Shown piece after piece: positions 7,584 to 15,947 of a DNA stretch of 64,000 nt. The stretch is taken from positions 62,001 through 126,000 of the forward strand of contig NZ_JAMXBF010000013.1 in NCBI RefSeq assembly GCF_023823685.1, read 5' to 3'. Numbering within the stretch: the first letter of the stretch is position 1; each line of letters starts with the position of its first letter. The notes under the pieces are model-generated. The model made no database searches, had not been told where the DNA came from, and saw only the letters and a list, made by a program, of their open reading frames with translations. The translations under genes were made by a program, and so were the position numbers. The stretch comes from Pseudomonas subflava. GTDB taxonomy: Bacteria > Pseudomonadota > Gammaproteobacteria > Pseudomonadales > Pseudomonadaceae.

Positions 7584-9476
7584 TCAGATCGCGCCGCGGG
7601 CACGCAGCAGATCGAGCACCTGCTTGACGCCCTCCTCCACCGGCACAGACTGGGTGTCGATCACCAGATCGGCGTTCAGCGGTACGTCGTAGGGGAAGGA
7701 CTCGCCCGGGATGTTGTCGCCACCGGCGGCATACAGGCCCTGGGGATCGCGCTCGCGGCAGGCCGCCGGCGAAGCCTGGACATACACGGTGATCAGGCGA
7801 TCGGCACCGATCAGCGCCTTGGCCTGCTCGCGGCCCTCGGCATCCGGGGCGACGAAGGCGGCAAGGGTCAGCAGGCCTGCCTCGTTGAACTGACGGGCAA
7901 CGTGGGCGGCGCGGCGCCAGTTCTCGGTACGACCGGCGCGGTCCTGCGGCAGGCCCTTGTTCAGGTCGTGGCGCAGGTTTTGGCCATCCAGCACGTACAC
8001 GGCACGGCCCATGTCGAACAGCTTGCGCTCCACGGCATAGGCCAGGGTGCTCTTGCCGGCGCCGGACAGGCCGCTGAACAGCACGGTGGCAGGCTGCTGA
8101 CCGAAGCGCGCGGCGCGCTCGTCGCTGCTGACGTGGCCGACGGTGTCGCGATGACCACCACCCGACTGCGGCGCGGCGATGATCATGCCGGCGCCGACGG
8201 TGCCATTGGTCAGGCGGTCGATGACGATGAAGGCGCCGGTGGTGCGGTTCTGCCCGTAGCCGTCGAGGGCGATGGGTGCGTCGAGGGCAACCTTGACCCT
8301 GGCGATCTCGTTCAGCTGCAGGCTGCTGGCGGCGGCCTCTTCCAGGGTGTTGACGTCGACCTTGTGGACGATGCTCGGGATCGAGCCCGGCACGTAGCTG
8401 GTGGCGCGCTTGATGTCGTACTTCTTGCCCGGGAGCATCGGCTCCTCGGCCATCCACACCAGCATCGCCTCGAAGCCGTCGGTGACCTGCGGGCGGTTGT
8501 CGGCATGCACCAGCATGTCGCCGCGGGAAACGTCGATCTCGTCTTCCAGGGTCAGGGTGATGGCCTGGCCCGGGCCGGCCTGCTCCAGCTCGCCCTCGAA
8601 GGTGACGATGGACTTGACCTTGCTGCCCTTGCCGGACGGCAGTGCCAGCACCGCATCACCCTTGCGCACCACGCCGCTGGCCAGGGTGCCGGCGAAGCCG
8701 CGGAAGTTCAGGTTCGGGCGGTTGACGTACTGCACCGGGAAGCGCATGTCGTCGAGGTTGCGGTCGGCGGCGATCTCGACGGTCTCGAGAATCTCCATCA
8801 GCGACTGGCCGGTATACCAGGGCGAGCGCTCGGACTTGTTGACCACGTTGTCGCCCTTCAGCGCCGACATGGGCACGAAGTGCAGCGAGCTGGCGTTCAG
8901 CTTGATCTTCTCGGCGAAGGCCAGGTAGTCGGCCTTGATCTGCTCGAACACGCCCTGGTCGAAGTCCTTGAGGTCCATCTTGTTGATGGCGACGACGATG
9001 TGCTTGATGCCCAGCAGCGAGGCGATGAAGCTGTGGCGCTTGGTCTGGGTCTGCACGCCGTAGCGGGCGTCGATCAGGATGATGGCCAGGTCGCAGGTGG
9101 ACGCACCGGTGGCCATGTTGCGGGTGTACTGCTCGTGGCCGGGGGTGTCGGCGATGATGAACTTGCGCTTGGCGGTCGAGAAGTAGCGGTAGGCCACGTC
9201 GATGGTGATGCCCTGCTCGCGCTCGGCCTGCAGGCCGTCCACCAGCAACGCCAGGTCGACGTCGTCACCGGTGGTGCCGACCTTCTTGGAGTCCTTGGTG
9301 ATGGCCTCCAGGTGGTCTTCGTAGATCATCTTGGAGTCGTGCAGCAGGCGCCCGATCAGGGTGCTCTTGCCGTCGTCGACGTTGCCGCAGGTGAGGAAGC
9401 GCAGCAGTTCCTTGCGCTCGTGCTGGGCCAGGTAGGCGAGGATGTCCTCGCTGATCAGATCGGATTGATGCGACAT
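7584..9476 (-). CDS. cysNC: Bifunctional sulfate adenylyltransferase GTPase subunit / APS kinase
   Basis: 630 residues, a CysN-CysC fusion. Residues ~1-440 are the EF-Tu-like GTPase that drives ATP sulfurylase: G1 GNVDDGKST (31-39), G3 DTPGHEQYTRNM (~112), G4 NKMD (~165), then beta-barrel domains. Residues ~465-630 are APS kinase with P-loop GLSGAGKST (469-477). It converts sulfate to APS (with CysD) and then PAPS in cysteine biosynthesis. Oddity: the Ser of the FISP motif phosphorylated in E. coli CysC is Ala543 here (FVAPDAEGR), and the usual KARAGEIKxFTG lid segment is replaced. It is downstream of cysD by 12 bp, clearly one operon. Confidence 0.96.
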   Translation of the reverse strand: MSHQSDLISEDILAYLAQHERKELLRFLTCGNVDDGKSTLIGRLLHDSKMIYEDHLEAITKDSKKVGTTGDDVDLALLVDGLQAEREQGITIDVAYRYFSTAKRKFIIADTPGHEQYTRNMATGASTCDLAIILIDARYGVQTQTKRHSFIASLLGIKHIVVAINKMDLKDFDQGVFEQIKADYLAFAEKIKLNASSLHFVPMSALKGDNVVNKSERSPWYTGQSLMEILETVEIAADRNLDDMRFPVQYVNRPNLNFRGFAGTLASGVVRKGDAVLALPSGKGSKVKSIVTFEGELEQAGPGQAITLTLEDEIDVSRGDMLVHADNRPQVTDGFEAMLVWMAEEPMLPGKKYDIKRATSYVPGSIPSIVHKVDVNTLEEAAASSLQLNEIARVKVALDAPIALDGYGQNRTTGAFIVIDRLTNGTVGAGMIIAAPQSGGGHRDTVGHVSSDERAARFGQQPATVLFSGLSGAGKSTLAYAVERKLFDMGRAVYVLDGQNLRHDLNKGLPQDRAGRTENWRRAAHVARQFNEAGLLTLAAFVAPDAEGREQAKALIGADRLITVYVQASPAACRERDPQGLYAAGGDNIPGESFPYDVPLNADLVIDTQSVPVEEGVKQVLDLLRARGAI

Positions 9477-9488
9477 GGTGCGAGAACC

Positions 9489-10406
9489 TTAGAAGTAGCC
9501 CTGACGTTTCTTTTCTTCCATCGAACCGGCCTGGTCGTGGTCGATGACCCGACCCTGGCGTTCGCTGGTCTTGGTCAGGAGCATTTCCTGGATGATTTCC
9601 GGCAGCGTGGTCGCGGTGGACTCCACCGCGCCGGTCAGCGGGTAGCAGCCGAGGGTACGGAAGCGCACCATCTTCTTGGTGATGCTGGCCTTCTGCTCGG
9701 GGGTCAGGTGCTCGAGGATGCGCTCGTCGTCGATCATGATCAGCGCGCCGTTCATTTCGATCACTTCGCGCTCGGCGGCGAAGTACAGCGGCACGATCGG
9801 GATCTGCTCCAGGTAGATGTACTGCCAGATGTCCAGCTCGGTCCAGTTGGACAGCGGGAACACGCGGATCGACTCGCCCTTCTTGACCTTGCCGTTGTAC
9901 ACGTTCCACAGCTCGGGGCGCTGGTTCTTCGGGTCCCAGCGGTGCTTGCTGTCGCGGAAGGAGTAGACGCGCTCCTTGGCGCGGGACTTCTCCTCGTCGC
10001 GACGGGCCCCGCCGAAGGCGGCGTCGAAACCGTACTTGTCCAGCGCCTGCTTGAGGCCCTCGGTCTTCATCACGTCGGTGTGCTTGGCACTGCCGTAGGT
10101 GAAGGGATTCATGTCCTGCGCCACGCCATCGGGGTTGATGTGGGTGAGCAGGTCCAGGCCGTACTCGCCGACCATCTTCTCGCGGAAGCGGTACATGTCC
10201 TGGAACTTCCAGCGGGTGTCGACATGCAGCACCGGGAACGGCAGCTTGCCGGGGAAGAAGGCCTTGCGGGCGAGGTGCAGCATCACCGCGGAATCTTTGC
10301 CGATGGAGTACAGCATCACCGGGTTGTCGAACTCGGCGGCCACCTCACGAATGATGTGGATGCTTTCTGCCTCGAGCTGTTTCAGGTGCGTCAGTTTGTC
10401 GAGCAT
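9489..10406 (-). CDS. cysD: Sulfate adenylyltransferase subunit 2
   Basis: 305 residues, the usual length. The N-type ATP pyrophosphatase (PP-loop) subunit of ATP sulfurylase makes APS from sulfate and ATP. PP-loop SIGKDSAVM is at residues 34-42; also FGGARRDEEKSRAKER, NWTELDIWQYI and the C-terminal GCYPLTGAVES that contacts CysN. First gene of cysD-cysNC. The 219 bp upstream (10407-10625) has no gene; as in other Pseudomonas I would expect CysB control there, but I see no site clear enough to call. Confidence 0.97.
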   Translation of the reverse strand: MLDKLTHLKQLEAESIHIIREVAAEFDNPVMLYSIGKDSAVMLHLARKAFFPGKLPFPVLHVDTRWKFQDMYRFREKMVGEYGLDLLTHINPDGVAQDMNPFTYGSAKHTDVMKTEGLKQALDKYGFDAAFGGARRDEEKSRAKERVYSFRDSKHRWDPKNQRPELWNVYNGKVKKGESIRVFPLSNWTELDIWQYIYLEQIPIVPLYFAAEREVIEMNGALIMIDDERILEHLTPEQKASITKKMVRFRTLGCYPLTGAVESTATTLPEIIQEMLLTKTSERQGRVIDHDQAGSMEEKKRQGYF

Positions 10407-10625
10407 GGCTTATCACAGGTCAGGTGTGGACGGCCGGCGGGCCGTGGACGAGCGCGCACTCTAGCACAGCACCTCCTTCTATTGAGGCGCCCGGTTAGAA
10501 CGAAACGATCTAGTTTTATGCCCGAAAATCAGTGCCGTTCGGGCCGATTCACCTACTCCGATTCGCCGTACCGGCGGCGGTGGCCTCGCCAAAACGCACC
10601 AGCCCGTCTCGGCTCTACCACCGCG

Positions 10626-11384
10626 TCAAACCGGGTTCGGGCAATCGATGAACAGGTGCTCAACGGCGAAGCGCCGCGCCAGGTAATCGCCCAGCGCCTG
10701 CACGCCATAGCGCTCGGTGGCGTGATGGCCGGCGGCGATGAAGCTCACGCCATTCTCGCGCGCACTGTGGAAGGTCTGCTCGGAGGCCTCGCCGGTGAGG
10801 AACAGGTCCACCCCGGCGGCGATGGCAGTGTCGATGTAACCCTGGCCGCCGCCGGTGCACCAGCCGACCTTGCGCACCATGCCCTGCCCCTCCACCAGCA
10901 GCGGCTCGCGGCCCAGCACCTCCTGCACGCGGCGGGCGAAATCGCGCGCGCTCACGGGCTCGGCCAGCGAGCCGAGCAGGCCGACCACTTTGGGGTTGTT
11001 CGGGTCGAGCGGGCCTTCCACGGTGATGTCGAGCTGGCGCGCCAGCTGGACGTTGTTGCCCACCTCCGGGTGCACGTCCAGCGGCAGATGGTAGGCCAGC
11101 AGGCTGATGTCGTTGCCCAGCAGGGTCTGCAGGCGGCGGCGCTTCATGCCGGTGATGCGGGCGTCCTCGCCCTTCCAGAAATAGCCGTGATGCACCAGCA
11201 CCACGTCGGCCTCGGCCTCTACCGCGGCATCGAGCAGCGCCTGGCTGGCAGTCACGCCGCTGACGATGCGCCGCACCTGCGGCCGTCCCTCGACCTGCAG
11301 ACCGTTGGGGCAGTAGTCGGAGATGCGCGCGGCACTGAGAAAACGGTCGGCTTCATCCACCAGGGTGGTCAGGGCGATGGCCAT
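10626..11384 (-). CDS. Nif3-like dinuclear metal-centre protein (YbgI/DUF34)
   Basis: 252 residues, the short form of the family. Signature segments: N-terminal DYCPNGLQVEG, metal-binding VLVHHGYFWKG, a central LAYHLPLDVHPEVGNN and C-terminal TGEASEQTFHSARENGVSFIAAGHHATERYG that supplies the second set of metal ligands. Family members form toroidal hexamers with two metal ions per subunit; some are GTP cyclohydrolase-like, but the cellular function is not settled. It is divergent from algW (113 bp) and read toward cysD on the same strand. Confidence 0.9.
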   Translation of the reverse strand: MAIALTTLVDEADRFLSAARISDYCPNGLQVEGRPQVRRIVSGVTASQALLDAAVEAEADVVLVHHGYFWKGEDARITGMKRRRLQTLLGNDISLLAYHLPLDVHPEVGNNVQLARQLDITVEGPLDPNNPKVVGLLGSLAEPVSARDFARRVQEVLGREPLLVEGQGMVRKVGWCTGGGQGYIDTAIAAGVDLFLTGEASEQTFHSARENGVSFIAAGHHATERYGVQALGDYLARRFAVEHLFIDCPNPV

Positions 11385-11497
11385 GAAAAATCCTCGTCAA
11401 GCTGTTGCCGGCGCTGCCCTTCGGGACGGCGACGCCTCTATAATGCCGCCACCTTAAGGGCCGACTCCGGCCCCCGCAACCTCAGGATTTCTCTGCA

Positions 11498-12658
11498 ATG
11501 CTCAAGGCCCTGCGCTTTCTCGGCTGGCCCCTGGTCGTCGGTCTTTTGCTGGCACTGCTGCTGATCCAGCGCTATCCCCAGTGGGTCGGCCTGCCCGGCA
11601 ACGAGGTGCACCTGCAGCAGGCGCCGCGCTACGGCATCGCCCAGGAAGGCCCGGTGTCCTACGCCGACGCCGTGAGCCGCGCCGCGCCGGCGGTGGCCAA
11701 CCTGTACACCACCAAAGTGGCGAGCAAGTCCGGCCACCCGCTACTGGAAGACCCGGTGTTCCGCCGCTTCTTCGGCGACAACCTGCCCAAGCAGCGGCGC
11801 ATGGAATCGAGCCTGGGGTCGGCGGTTATCATGAGCCGCGAGGGCTACCTGCTGACCAACAATCACGTGGTCAGCGACGCCGACCAGATCGTGGTGGCGC
11901 TCAAGGACGGCCGCGAGACCCTGGCCCGGCTGATCGGCAGCGACCCGGAGACCGATCTCGCGGTGCTCAAGATCGACCTGGAGAACCTGCCGGCGATCAC
12001 CCTCGGCCGCTCCGACCAGATCCAGATCGGCGACGTCACCCTGGCCATCGGCAACCCTTTCGGCGTCGGCCAGACGGTGACCATGGGCATCATCAGCGCC
12101 ACCGGCCGCAACCAGCTGGGCCTGAACACCTACGAGGACTTCATCCAGACCGACGCGGCGATCAACCCGGGCAATTCCGGCGGTGCGCTGGTGGACGCCC
12201 ACGGCAACCTGATCGGTATCAACACGGCGATCTTCTCCAAGTCCGGTGGCTCGCAGGGCATCGGCTTCGCCATTCCGGTCAAGCTGGCCCGCGAGGTGAT
12301 GAAGGCGATCATCGAGCGCGGCCAGGTGATTCGCGGCTGGCTGGGCATCGAGGTGCAGCCGCTGACCCCGGAGCTGGCCGAGTCCTTCGGCCTGCAGGGT
12401 CGTGCCGGCATCCTGGTCGCCGGCCTGTACCGCGGCGGTCCGGCGCAGAAGGCCGGGCTGCAGCCGGGCGACCTGATCCTCAGGATCGGCGACGAGGCGG
12501 CGGTGGACGGCCGCCGCTCGATGAACCAGGTGGCACGCGCCCAGCCGGGCGACCAGCTAACGATCGAAGTGCTGCGCAACGGCAAGGTCATGAAGCTGAC
12601 CGCCGAGATCGGCGTACGCCCGCCGGTCGAGGTGAAGCCACAGCCTCAGCAGCCATGA
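11498..12658 (+). CDS. algW: Periplasmic site-1 serine protease AlgW (DegS family)
   Basis: 386 residues. N-terminal membrane anchor (residues ~7-24), trypsin-like domain with His123 (TNNHVVSDAD), Asp153 (ETDLAVLK) and Ser227 (NPGNSGGA), and one PDZ domain (~275-370: RGWLGIEVQPLTPEL to the end). In P. aeruginosa AlgW senses misfolded outer-membrane proteins through its PDZ and cuts the anti-sigma factor MucA, releasing AlgU (sigma-22) and alginate and envelope-stress genes. A single PDZ and an uncleaved anchor fit DegS/AlgW and not DegP/MucD. Start: the ATG at 11498 gives the typical short cytoplasmic head. It ends at a bidirectional terminator facing hisC. Confidence 0.94.
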   Translation: MLKALRFLGWPLVVGLLLALLLIQRYPQWVGLPGNEVHLQQAPRYGIAQEGPVSYADAVSRAAPAVANLYTTKVASKSGHPLLEDPVFRRFFGDNLPKQRRMESSLGSAVIMSREGYLLTNNHVVSDADQIVVALKDGRETLARLIGSDPETDLAVLKIDLENLPAITLGRSDQIQIGDVTLAIGNPFGVGQTVTMGIISATGRNQLGLNTYEDFIQTDAAINPGNSGGALVDAHGNLIGINTAIFSKSGGSQGIGFAIPVKLAREVMKAIIERGQVIRGWLGIEVQPLTPELAESFGLQGRAGILVAGLYRGGPAQKAGLQPGDLILRIGDEAAVDGRRSMNQVARAQPGDQLTIEVLRNGKVMKLTAEIGVRPPVEVKPQPQQP

Positions 12659-12686
12659 AAAAAGGCGCCCCGCGGGGCGCCTTTTT
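12659..12686. terminator. Bidirectional terminator between algW and hisC
   Basis: AAAGGCGCCCC and GGGGCGCCTTT arms, flanked by A-run and T-run, directly after the algW stop. It serves both convergent genes. Confidence 0.9.
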
Positions 12687-12695
12687 CGTTTCGGC

Positions 12696-13751
12696 TCAGA
12701 GAACCTGGCCGAGTGCGTCGAGCAACGCCTGGTTCTGTTCCGGGTTGCCGATGGTGATGCGCAGGAACTGGGCGATGCGCGCCTGCTTGAAGTGCCGCAC
12801 GATCACCCCGTGCTCGCGCAGGGCCGCGGCCAGCTCGCCGGCATCCTTCTGCGGGTGGCGGGCAAAGACGAAGTTGGCCGCCGAGGGCAGCACCTCGAAG
12901 CCCCGGCCCTCGAGCTCTGCGACCAGTTGCTCGCGGCTGTCGATGACCTTCTGGCAGGTCTCGCGGAAGTACACCTCGTCCTCGAACGCCGCCGCCGCAC
13001 CGACGATGGCCATGCGGTCCAGCGGATAGGAGTTGAAGCTGTTCTTGACCCGCTCCAGCGCCTCGATCAGGTCCGGATGACCGACCGCGATGCCGACCCG
13101 CAGACCGGCCAGCGAGCGCGACTTCGACAGGGTCTGGGTCACCAGCAGGTTCGGATAGCGGTCGACCAGCTTGATCGCCGTCTCGCCACCGAAGTCGATG
13201 TAGGCCTCGTCCACCACCACCACGCTGTCCGGGCTGCCCTGCAGCAGGCGTTCGACGGCCTCCAGCGGCAACAGGCAGCCGGTCGGCGCGTTGGGGTTGG
13301 GGAAGATGATCCCGCCGTTGGGCCGCGCGTAGTCTTCCACGCGGATCTGGAACTGCTCGTCCAGCGCCAGAGCCTCGTAGGGCACGCCGTACAGACCGCA
13401 GTAGACCGGATAGAAGCTGTAGGTGACGTCCGGGAACAGCAGCGCACTGCCGTGCTGGAACAGCCCGTGGAAGGCGTGCGCCAGCACCTCGTCGGAGCCG
13501 TTGCCGACGAACACCTGGGCAGTGCTCACGTCGTAGTAGGCGGCCACCGCCTGCTTGAGGCGATCGCTGTTCGGGTCCGGGTACAGGCGCAGATTGTCGC
13601 CCAGCTCGGCCTGCATGGCCGCAACCGCCTTGGGCGACGGACCGTAGGGGTTCTCGTTGGTGTTGAGCTTGACCAGCTTGGCCAGCTTGGGTTGCTCACC
13701 CGGCACGTAGGGCACCAGGTCCTTGACGAAGGGGCTCCAGAATTTGCTCAT
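12696..13751 (-). CDS. hisC: Histidinol-phosphate aminotransferase
   Basis: 351 residues from the ATG at 13751 (MSKFWSPFVK), preceded by GGAGAGAAGGGCAG; the ATG at 13775 would add eight residues not typical of the family. PLP enzyme of fold type I: LNTNENPYGPSPK substrate region, FVGNGSDEVL, DEAYIDF, and the PLP Lys in QTLSKSRSLAGLR. It converts imidazole-acetol phosphate to histidinol phosphate. Last gene of the leftward ibaG-murA-hisG-hisD-hisC run, separated from hisD by a REP-like element. Confidence 0.96.
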   Translation of the reverse strand: MSKFWSPFVKDLVPYVPGEQPKLAKLVKLNTNENPYGPSPKAVAAMQAELGDNLRLYPDPNSDRLKQAVAAYYDVSTAQVFVGNGSDEVLAHAFHGLFQHGSALLFPDVTYSFYPVYCGLYGVPYEALALDEQFQIRVEDYARPNGGIIFPNPNAPTGCLLPLEAVERLLQGSPDSVVVVDEAYIDFGGETAIKLVDRYPNLLVTQTLSKSRSLAGLRVGIAVGHPDLIEALERVKNSFNSYPLDRMAIVGAAAAFEDEVYFRETCQKVIDSREQLVAELEGRGFEVLPSAANFVFARHPQKDAGELAAALREHGVIVRHFKQARIAQFLRITIGNPEQNQALLDALGQVL

Positions 13752-13784
13752 CTGCCCTTCTCTCCTCGAATTCATTCAGTTTGC

Positions 13785-13855
13785 GTAGGGTGGAAAACCG
13801 CGAAGCGTTTTCCACCGGACAAAACGGTGGACACGCAAAGCGTTGCCCACCCTAC
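13785..13855. repeat. REP-like palindromic pair between hisD and hisC
   Basis: Outer arms GTAGGGTGG and CCACCCTAC enclose two sub-hairpins, each centred on a GCGAAGCGTT-like or GCAAAGCGTT core. This layout, two inverted REP-type units joined head to head, matches intergenic repeats I know from Pseudomonas genomes. It fills almost all of the hisD-hisC gap. Only one copy is in this window. Confidence 0.8.
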
Positions 13856-13865
13856 AAAGCAGCCA

Positions 13866-15176
13866 TCAGGGCTTGATGCGGTACTCGGCGCTGCGCGCAT
13901 GCGCGGTCAGCGACTCGCCACGGGCCAGCACGGAGGCGACCTTGCCCAGCTCGGACGCACCCTCGGCCGAGCAGTGGATGATCGACGAGCGCTTCTGGAA
14001 GTCATACACGCCCAGCGGCGAGGAGAAGCGCGCGGTGCCGGAGGTCGGCAGCACGTGGTTCGGTCCCGCGCAGTAGTCGCCCAGCGCCTCCGCGGTGTAG
14101 CGGCCCATGAAGATGGCACCGGCATGGCGGATCTGCGGCAGGTACTGCTCGGGGTTCTCCACCGACAGCTCCAGGTGTTCCGGCGCGATGCGGTTGGCCA
14201 CCTCGATGGCCTGGGCCATGTCGGCGACCTGAATCAGCGCGCCGCGGCCCTCGATGGAGGTGCGGGCGATGCTCTCGCGCTCCAGGGTCGGCAGCAGCTT
14301 GGCGATGCTCTCGGCCACGCGATCGAGGAAGGCGGCATCCGGGCTGACCAGGATGGCCTGGGCGTCCTCGTCGTGCTCGGCCTGGGAGAACAGGTCCATG
14401 GCGATCCAGTCCGGGTCGGTCTGGCCATCGCAGACCACGAGGATCTCCGACGGGCCGGCGATCATGTCGATGCCGACCTTGCCGAACACGTGGCGCTTGG
14501 CCGTGGCGACATAGATGTTGCCCGGGCCGACGATCTTGTCCACCGGCGGCACGCTCTCGGTGCCGTAGGCCAGCGCGGCCACGGCCTGGGCACCACCGAT
14601 GGTGAACACGCGGTCGACCCCGGCCACGCAGGCCGCGGCGAGGACGATCTCGTTGATCTCACCACGCGGGGTCGGCACCACCATGACCACTTCCGGCACG
14701 CCGGCGACCTTGGCCGGGATGGCGTTCATCAGTACCGAGGACGGGTAAGAGGCCTTACCGCCCGGCACGTATAGGCCGGCGCGATCCAGAGGGGTGACCT
14801 TCTGCCCCAGCACCGTGCCGTCGGCCTCGGTGTAGGTCCAGGAATCCTGCTTCTGCCGCTCGTGGTACAGACGCACGCGTTCCGCGGCCTTCTCCAGCGC
14901 CGCGCGCTGCTCGGCGCTGATGCGGGTCAGGGCCAGCTCCAGGCGCTCGCGCGGCAGGATCAGCTCGGCCATGGACTGCGCCTCGACGCCGTCGAAGCGC
15001 TGGGTGTACTCGACCACGGCGGCGTCGCCACGCGCACGCACGGCGTCGATGATCTCCAGCACGCGATGATTGACCGCATCGTCCGAAACGCTTTCCCAGC
15101 TCAGCAGATGATCCAGGTGTCGAGCGAAATCCTGGTCAGCGGCATTGAGTCGGCGGATGGCAACGGAAGCGGTCAT
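13866..15176 (-). CDS. hisD: Histidinol dehydrogenase
   Basis: 436 residues, the usual length. NAD-dependent zinc enzyme doing the last two oxidations from histidinol to histidine. Visible: PGGKASYPSSVLMNAIPAKVAGV, GAQAVAALAYGTESVPPVDKI, the GPGNIYVATAKR block, AGPSEILV, Zn and catalytic residues in FSQAEHDEDAQA and APEHLEL, and the C-terminal DYCAGPNHVLPT with the catalytic His. The ATG at 15176 has AGAGG upstream. It lies between hisG (123 bp upstream) and hisC. Confidence 0.97.
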   Translation of the reverse strand: MTASVAIRRLNAADQDFARHLDHLLSWESVSDDAVNHRVLEIIDAVRARGDAAVVEYTQRFDGVEAQSMAELILPRERLELALTRISAEQRAALEKAAERVRLYHERQKQDSWTYTEADGTVLGQKVTPLDRAGLYVPGGKASYPSSVLMNAIPAKVAGVPEVVMVVPTPRGEINEIVLAAACVAGVDRVFTIGGAQAVAALAYGTESVPPVDKIVGPGNIYVATAKRHVFGKVGIDMIAGPSEILVVCDGQTDPDWIAMDLFSQAEHDEDAQAILVSPDAAFLDRVAESIAKLLPTLERESIARTSIEGRGALIQVADMAQAIEVANRIAPEHLELSVENPEQYLPQIRHAGAIFMGRYTAEALGDYCAGPNHVLPTSGTARFSSPLGVYDFQKRSSIIHCSAEGASELGKVASVLARGESLTAHARSAEYRIKP

Positions 15177-15299
15177 AGCGGGCCTCTTGATTGGCTATTG
15201 CTCAGGCGCCCGTAGAGTACCAGCCGCTCCGCGCGGGCACCTGAGAATTCTGGCTATGACACGGATAGGCGCGTGCGGCGCAGGGCCGCACTGGAGGTA

Positions 15300-15935
15300 T
15301 CAGCTTTGGTGTCGCGCCTCGACGGCGCCACGCAGGGTCTCGATCAGCGCCTGGATGCGGCCATGCTGCATCTTCATCGAGGCCTTGTTGACGATCAGTC
15401 GCGAGCTGATGTGGGCGATCAGCTCCTGGGGCTCCAGGCCGTTGGCACGCAGCGTGTTGCCGGTGTCGACCACGTCGATGATCTTGTCGGCCAGACCCAC
15501 CAGCGGGGCTAGCTCCATCGAGCCGTACAGTTTGATCACGTCGACCTGACGCCCCTGCTCGGCGTAGTAACGCTTGGCGACATTGACGAACTTGGTGGCG
15601 ACGCGCAGGCGGCCTTTCGGCTCCGGCGCGCCGACCTTGCCGGCGGTCATTAGCTTGCAGTTGGCGATCTGCAGGTCGAGCGGCTCGTACAGGCCCTGGC
15701 CGCCGTACTCCATCAGCACGTCCTTGCCGGCCACGCCGAGGTCGGCGGCGCCGTGCTCGACGTAGGTCGGCACGTCGGTGGCGCGCACGATCAGCAGCTG
15801 CACGTCATCCTGAGTAGTCGGGATGATCAGTTTGCGGCTCTTTTCCGGATTCTCGGTCGGCTCGATACCTGCCGCGGCGAGCAGCGGCAGGGTGTCGTCG
15901 AGGATGCGGCCCTTGGACAGCGCGATGGTCAGCAT
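15300..15935 (-). CDS. hisG: ATP phosphoribosyltransferase, short form
   Basis: 211 residues: the short HisG lacking the C-terminal regulatory domain. It catalyses the first step of histidine synthesis (ATP + PRPP). Motifs: MLTIALSKGRI start, DVPTYVEHGAADLGVAGKD, LRVATKFVNVAKRYY, and the PRPP loop VDVVDTGNTLRANGL. Short HisG enzymes need HisZ (a HisRS-like paralogue) for activity and feedback inhibition; no hisZ is in this window. It lies 12 bp downstream of murA, clearly co-transcribed. Confidence 0.96.
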   Translation of the reverse strand: MLTIALSKGRILDDTLPLLAAAGIEPTENPEKSRKLIIPTTQDDVQLLIVRATDVPTYVEHGAADLGVAGKDVLMEYGGQGLYEPLDLQIANCKLMTAGKVGAPEPKGRLRVATKFVNVAKRYYAEQGRQVDVIKLYGSMELAPLVGLADKIIDVVDTGNTLRANGLEPQELIAHISSRLIVNKASMKMQHGRIQALIETLRGAVEARHQS

Positions 15936-15947
15936 GAAACGCCCTTA

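Noticed and set aside
7902..11564. 1220-residue open frame on the plus strand
   Set aside because: It is antisense to cysNC, cysD and the Nif3-like gene, whose protein motifs are clear; long antisense frames are normal at this GC content.
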